Below, one piece after another: positions 61,520 to 64,000 of a stretch of DNA of 64,000 nucleotides; positions within the stretch are counted from its first letter, which is position 1, and the number at the start of each line of letters is the position of its first letter. A program made the translations under genes and the position numbers. The DNA comes from Nonomuraea montanisoli (GTDB lineage: Bacteria > Actinomycetota > Actinomycetes > Streptosporangiales > Streptosporangiaceae). Where the stretch lies: NCBI RefSeq assembly GCF_013363975.1, contig NZ_JABWGN010000004.1, forward strand, positions 248,001 to 312,000, in the 5' to 3' direction. The notes beneath the pieces were generated by a model. That model did not search any database, was not told the DNA's origin, and saw only the letters and a program-made list of their open reading frames with translations.

Positions 61520-62291
61520 GCGCATCCGCTGGCGCCTCGGCGTGGGCCCGGTGTGGGCGTTGTGCCTGGTCGAGCTGCAGAAGGTACGCCACGACCGCAC
61601 GGAGCTGCTGACCCGGGCGATCCAGCCGGCCCTGTGGCTGCTGGTGTTCGGCGTGACGTTCACCCGCATCCACGCCATACCGACGGGCGACCTGCCGTAC
61701 CTCGACTACCTGGCGCCCGGCATCCTCGCCCAGTCGGCGCTGTTCATCGCGATCTTCTACGGCATCCAGATCATCTGGGAGCGTGACGCGGGCGTCCTGG
61801 CCAAGCTGCTGGTCACGCCGGCGCCCCGGGTGGCGCTGGTGACGGGCAAGGCGTTCGCGGCGGGGGTGCGGGCGGTGATCCAGGGCGTCGTCATCCTGGC
61901 TTTGTCGGCCGTGCTGGGCGTCTCCCTCACCGCGAACCCGCTGCGCATCGGCGCCACGTTGGTCGTCCTGGTGCTGGGCGCGGGGTTCTTCTCGTGCCTG
62001 TCCATCGTGATCGCGGGGCTGGTGCTGAGCCGGGAGCGGGTCATGGGCATCGGGCAGGCGCTGACGATGCCGCTGTTCTTCGCCTCGAACGCGCTCTACC
62101 CGGTGGCGCTGATGCCGGCCTGGCTGCAGGCCGTCAACCGGGTGAACCCCCTCGGGTACGAGGTGGACGCGCTGCGCGGCCTCCTGCTGGGCACGCCCGC
62201 CCACCTGGCGCTGGACGTGATGGTGCTGCTGGTGGCGCTGGCCGTGGGGGTGACGGTCGCCGCGGCCCTGCTGCCCCGCCTCACCCGGTGA
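61476..62291 (+). CDS. ABC-2 type exporter permease (DrrB-like)
   Basis: A 271-residue ABC-2 permease with six predicted membrane segments. RAIQPALWLLVFGVTFTRI is the first helix. YLDYLAPGILAQSALFIAIFYGIQI and SNALYPVALMPAWLQAVNRVNPLGYEVDALRGLL are typical of DrrB and NodJ-like permeases. GTG 61476 is chosen because GGAGG (61463-61467) is eight bases before it; a GTG at 61467 is also in frame. With the upstream ATPase it should export a drug, lipid or antibiotic. A perfect hairpin follows the stop. Confidence 0.88.
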   Translation: MTSEAPAARRAGSAERIRWRLGVGPVWALCLVELQKVRHDRTELLTRAIQPALWLLVFGVTFTRIHAIPTGDLPYLDYLAPGILAQSALFIAIFYGIQIIWERDAGVLAKLLVTPAPRVALVTGKAFAAGVRAVIQGVVILALSAVLGVSLTANPLRIGATLVVLVLGAGFFSCLSIVIAGLVLSRERVMGIGQALTMPLFFASNALYPVALMPAWLQAVNRVNPLGYEVDALRGLLLGTPAHLALDVMVLLVALAVGVTVAAALLPRLTR

Positions 62292-62318
62292 CCGCCCGTA
62301 CCGGCCTCGTACGGGCGG
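62292..62318. terminator. Perfect hairpin between exporter and universal stress protein genes
   Basis: CCGCCCGTAC (62292-62301) pairs exactly with GTACGGGCGG (62309-62318) across a 7-nt loop. It begins right after the permease stop and ends 9 bp before the stop of the convergent gene, so it probably serves both transcripts. Confidence 0.62.
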
Positions 62319-62326
62319 GCGGCCGT

Positions 62327-63172
62327 TCAGGCGTGGCGGACGACGGCGACGGCGCAGTGCGCGTGGTGCAGGACGCCCCGGCTGACGGAGCCGAGCAGCG
62401 CCGCGCCGACCGCGCCCCGCCCGTGCGAGCCGACGACCAGCAGGTCGGCGCCGGCCGACGCGGCGGTCAGCGCGTCCACCGGCTGACCGCACGGGGTTTC
62501 CTCGACGACTACTACCTCGGGGTAGCGCCGCTCGAACGCCGCCAGCCTGCCGACGACGGCCTCGTGCTGGGCGGTGCGGACCTGGTCCATCTCGTACGAG
62601 ATCTCCGGCGCGAACGCGTGGACCGGAAGCTGCCAGGCGTGGACGACGCGCAGGGTGGCGCCCCGGAGCCGGGCCTGCGCGAACGCGTACTCCAGGGCGG
62701 ACTCGCACTCGGGCGAGCCGTCGACGCCGACCGCGACCTCGCCGCGCACGGGATGCCGCTCACCGCGCACGGCCACGACGGGGCAGGCGACCTTGCCGGC
62801 GAGCTGCGCGCTGACGGAGCCGAGCAGCGCCCCGGTCAGGCCGCCGAGACCGCGGCTGCCGACGACGAGCTCGTCGGCGCGGGCCGCCTCCTCGCGCAGC
62901 ACGACGGCCGGCGCCCCTTCGACCAGGGCGGTGCCGACCTCCACGCCGGGCTGCCGCTCGCGGGCCAGCGCCAGCGCCTCGTCCAGGGCCCGCCGCCCCT
63001 CCCGGGTCAGCGCGTCGGGCCGGTCGGCGGGCCCGAACCGGTCGATCTGGTACGGCGAGCGGTCCACGGCGTGCACGATGCGCAGGGGCACGTGCGCGCG
63101 GAGCGCGTCGTTGGCCGCCCACTCCACCGCGGCCCGGGCCGCCATCGAACCGTCGACACCCACAACGATCAT
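62327..63172 (-). CDS. Universal stress protein with two Usp domains
   Basis: A 281-residue tandem Usp protein. The first domain begins MIVVGVDGSMAARAAVEWA and ends with the ATP-binding VVGSRGLGGLTGALLGSVS. The second begins VAVGVDGSPECESALEYAF and ends VVGSHGRGAVGAALLGSVS. Both carry the G-2x-G-9x-G(S) nucleotide signature, so ATP binding is likely. Such proteins support survival under hypoxia or stress in actinobacteria. ATG 63172 is chosen because AAGGAGGGA lies upstream on its strand. Nearby STAS and hemerythrin genes give a loose stress-related context. Confidence 0.88.
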   Translation of the reverse strand: MIVVGVDGSMAARAAVEWAANDALRAHVPLRIVHAVDRSPYQIDRFGPADRPDALTREGRRALDEALALARERQPGVEVGTALVEGAPAVVLREEAARADELVVGSRGLGGLTGALLGSVSAQLAGKVACPVVAVRGERHPVRGEVAVGVDGSPECESALEYAFAQARLRGATLRVVHAWQLPVHAFAPEISYEMDQVRTAQHEAVVGRLAAFERRYPEVVVVEETPCGQPVDALTAASAGADLLVVGSHGRGAVGAALLGSVSRGVLHHAHCAVAVVRHA

Positions 63173-63239
63173 GATCGTCCCTCCTTCGTCCCTTCCATCG
63201 CACCGCGGCGGGGCGGCGGTCCGGCAGGGCCGGAGGTCC

Positions 63240-63470
63240 CGCACCACAGGGCCCAACGGTCATCCGGCCAGGACGATCGTCCGGTCAGGAGGACCCTTCG
63301 GTCAGGGTGACGGTCCGGCCAGGAAGGCCGCCCGGTCGCGACGGCCGCCCGTTCAGGAAGGCCTCCCGGTCGCGACGGCCGTTCGGCCAGGAGGGCCGCC
63401 GGTCAGGAGGGCCGCCGGGTCACGACGGCCGCCTGGTCAGGAGAGCCGTCCGCTGAGGGGTGTTCGGTCA
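63240..63470. repeat. Degenerate GC-rich repeats in the gap after a nitrilase-like gene
   Basis: The 295-bp gap 63173-63467 holds about ten imperfect copies of an 18-24-bp unit around GGTCAGGAGGGCCGCC. No unique spacers separate them, so this is not a CRISPR array. I see no gene in the gap. Confidence 0.65.
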
Positions 63471-63999
63471 GGAGGGGGTCGTGGAGGAGGGGTTCGTGGA
63501 GGAGGGCTTGGCCGCGGGCGTCGTGGCGGGCTTCGCCGTGAGCTGCGCCGTAGGCTTCGCGGTGAGCGTCGTCGTGAGGAGCGCGCCGGTCTCCGGGCCG
63601 GTCTGGTCCACCGGGTCGCCGCCGGGCGCCCAGACCCCGGAGCGGCCCGCCGTCTCGGCGAAGCCGCCCCCCGTCGGCCCGGCGAAGCTGGCCACCGCCA
63701 CCCAGACCCCGTGCCCCGCGGCGATGCGCCGGGCGCGCTCGGCCTGGAGCTCCGCCTCGTGGGCGTGCTTCACCGTGCCGGCCACGTACGCGTCGATCCC
63801 GAGGCCGGCCGTCGCCGCGGCGTGCTCGGGGACGCCGGTGTCCTTGCAGACGGCGAGGCCGAGCCGCCAGCCGTCCACCTCCAGCACGCGCGGCCGCGCG
63901 CCGGGCGCGAACCGGAGGGCCTCCTCGGCGCCGAGGTACATCTTGCGGTAGGCGACGGTGACGCCGCTCCCGCCGACGGCCAGCATCGCGATGTGCGGC
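63468..63999 (-). CDS. Carbon-nitrogen hydrolase (nitrilase superfamily), N-terminus cut by window edge
   Basis: The C-terminal part of a nitrilase-superfamily amidase/hydrolase; the frame is open to the right edge, so the start and catalytic Glu are outside. The catalytic Lys lies in VAYRKMYLGAEEALRF and the Cys in LGLAVCKDTGVPEHA. GVWVAVASFAGPTGGG is the usual late strand. The last 35 residues are an unusual Thr/Ala/Lys/Pro/Ser-rich tail of short repeats (TAKPTAQ, TAKPATT), absent from the family core. The substrate is unknown. Confidence 0.82.
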   Translation of the reverse strand, partial: PHIAMLAVGGSGVTVAYRKMYLGAEEALRFAPGARPRVLEVDGWRLGLAVCKDTGVPEHAAATAGLGIDAYVAGTVKHAHEAELQAERARRIAAGHGVWVAVASFAGPTGGGFAETAGRSGVWAPGGDPVDQTGPETGALLTTTLTAKPTAQLTAKPATTPAAKPSSTNPSSTTPS

Positions 64000-64000
64000 C

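Noticed and set aside
63240..63470. CRISPR-like array
   Set aside because: The units are degenerate and contiguous with no regular unique spacers, and no cas gene is present.

Overview
This 64 kb window is a high-GC actinobacterial chromosome segment. Nearly every codon ends in G or C, GTG starts are common, and many stop and start codons overlap (ATGA/GTGA). The gene content also fits: a SARP/AfsR-like regulator, other large NB-ARC ATPase regulators, an IdeR/DmdR-type iron box, MlrC-type and F420-dependent families. A Streptosporangiales- or Streptomyces-like soil actinomycete is likely, but no rRNA or other clade marker is present, so the genus is open. I see no tRNA, rRNA, CRISPR array, insertion sequence or phage gene.

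Layout. (1) 1-4.8 kb: edge-truncated haloalkane dehalogenase, LysE exporter, alpha/beta hydrolase, M48 membrane peptidase, secreted esterase. (2) 4.9-15.8 kb: a tightly coupled seven-gene NRPS-independent (NIS) siderophore operon behind an iron box. It holds a fold-III PLP decarboxylase, diaminobutyrate aminotransferase, diaminobutyrate decarboxylase, IucA/IucC synthetase 1, N-hydroxylase, IucA/IucC synthetase 2 and a glutamine-synthetase-like ligase. The usual hydroxylamine acetyltransferase is missing. (3) 15.8-24.2 kb: a peptide-type ABC importer (lipoprotein, two permeases, double ATPase) divergent from a ROK regulator and an M81/MlrC peptidase, with a candidate operator touching both promoters. 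(4) 24.2-31.5 kb: SDR, LysE and GNAT genes; a TetR gene divergent from a four-gene operon (TIGR03086 protein, small barrel protein, patatin, SRPBCC); an ArsR-like regulator; a small secreted four-cysteine protein. (5) 31.6-37.1 kb: an orphan alpha-oxoamine synthase divergent from a 1336-residue SARP-type regulator carrying three in-frame repeat arrays, with a 27-bp palindrome between them. (6) 37.2-45.7 kb: S9 peptidase, NmrA-like protein, a UvrA-like ATPase divergent from a double-headed MerR regulator, MarR, a SigJ-like sigma factor, and a decayed NADH-dehydrogenase-like remnant. (7) 45.8-54.5 kb: two adjacent NB-ARC/TPR regulators, then a ribose-type ABC transporter operon. (8) 54.5-64 kb: a deazaflavin-reductase/hemerythrin fusion, two STAS proteins (one lacking the phospho-serine), a YbdK-type glutamate-cysteine ligase, a small secreted protein with a palindromic promoter, a divergent two-component pair, a DrrAB-type exporter, a universal stress protein, a repeat tract and an edge-truncated nitrilase-like gene.

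How the parts work together. The siderophore operon should turn aspartate semialdehyde into diaminobutyrate and 1,3-diaminopropane, N-hydroxylate the diamine and couple the arms to citrate, as in schizokinen/rhizobactin assembly. With no acetyltransferase and a GS-like ligase as the last gene, the hydroxamate acyl group may be unusual; this is the best candidate for an undescribed system. The peptide importer, ROK regulator and M81 hydrolase look like one uptake-and-catabolism unit. Several regulators sit divergent from their likely targets with visible inverted-repeat operators. Convergent gene pairs are often separated by perfect or near-perfect hairpins.
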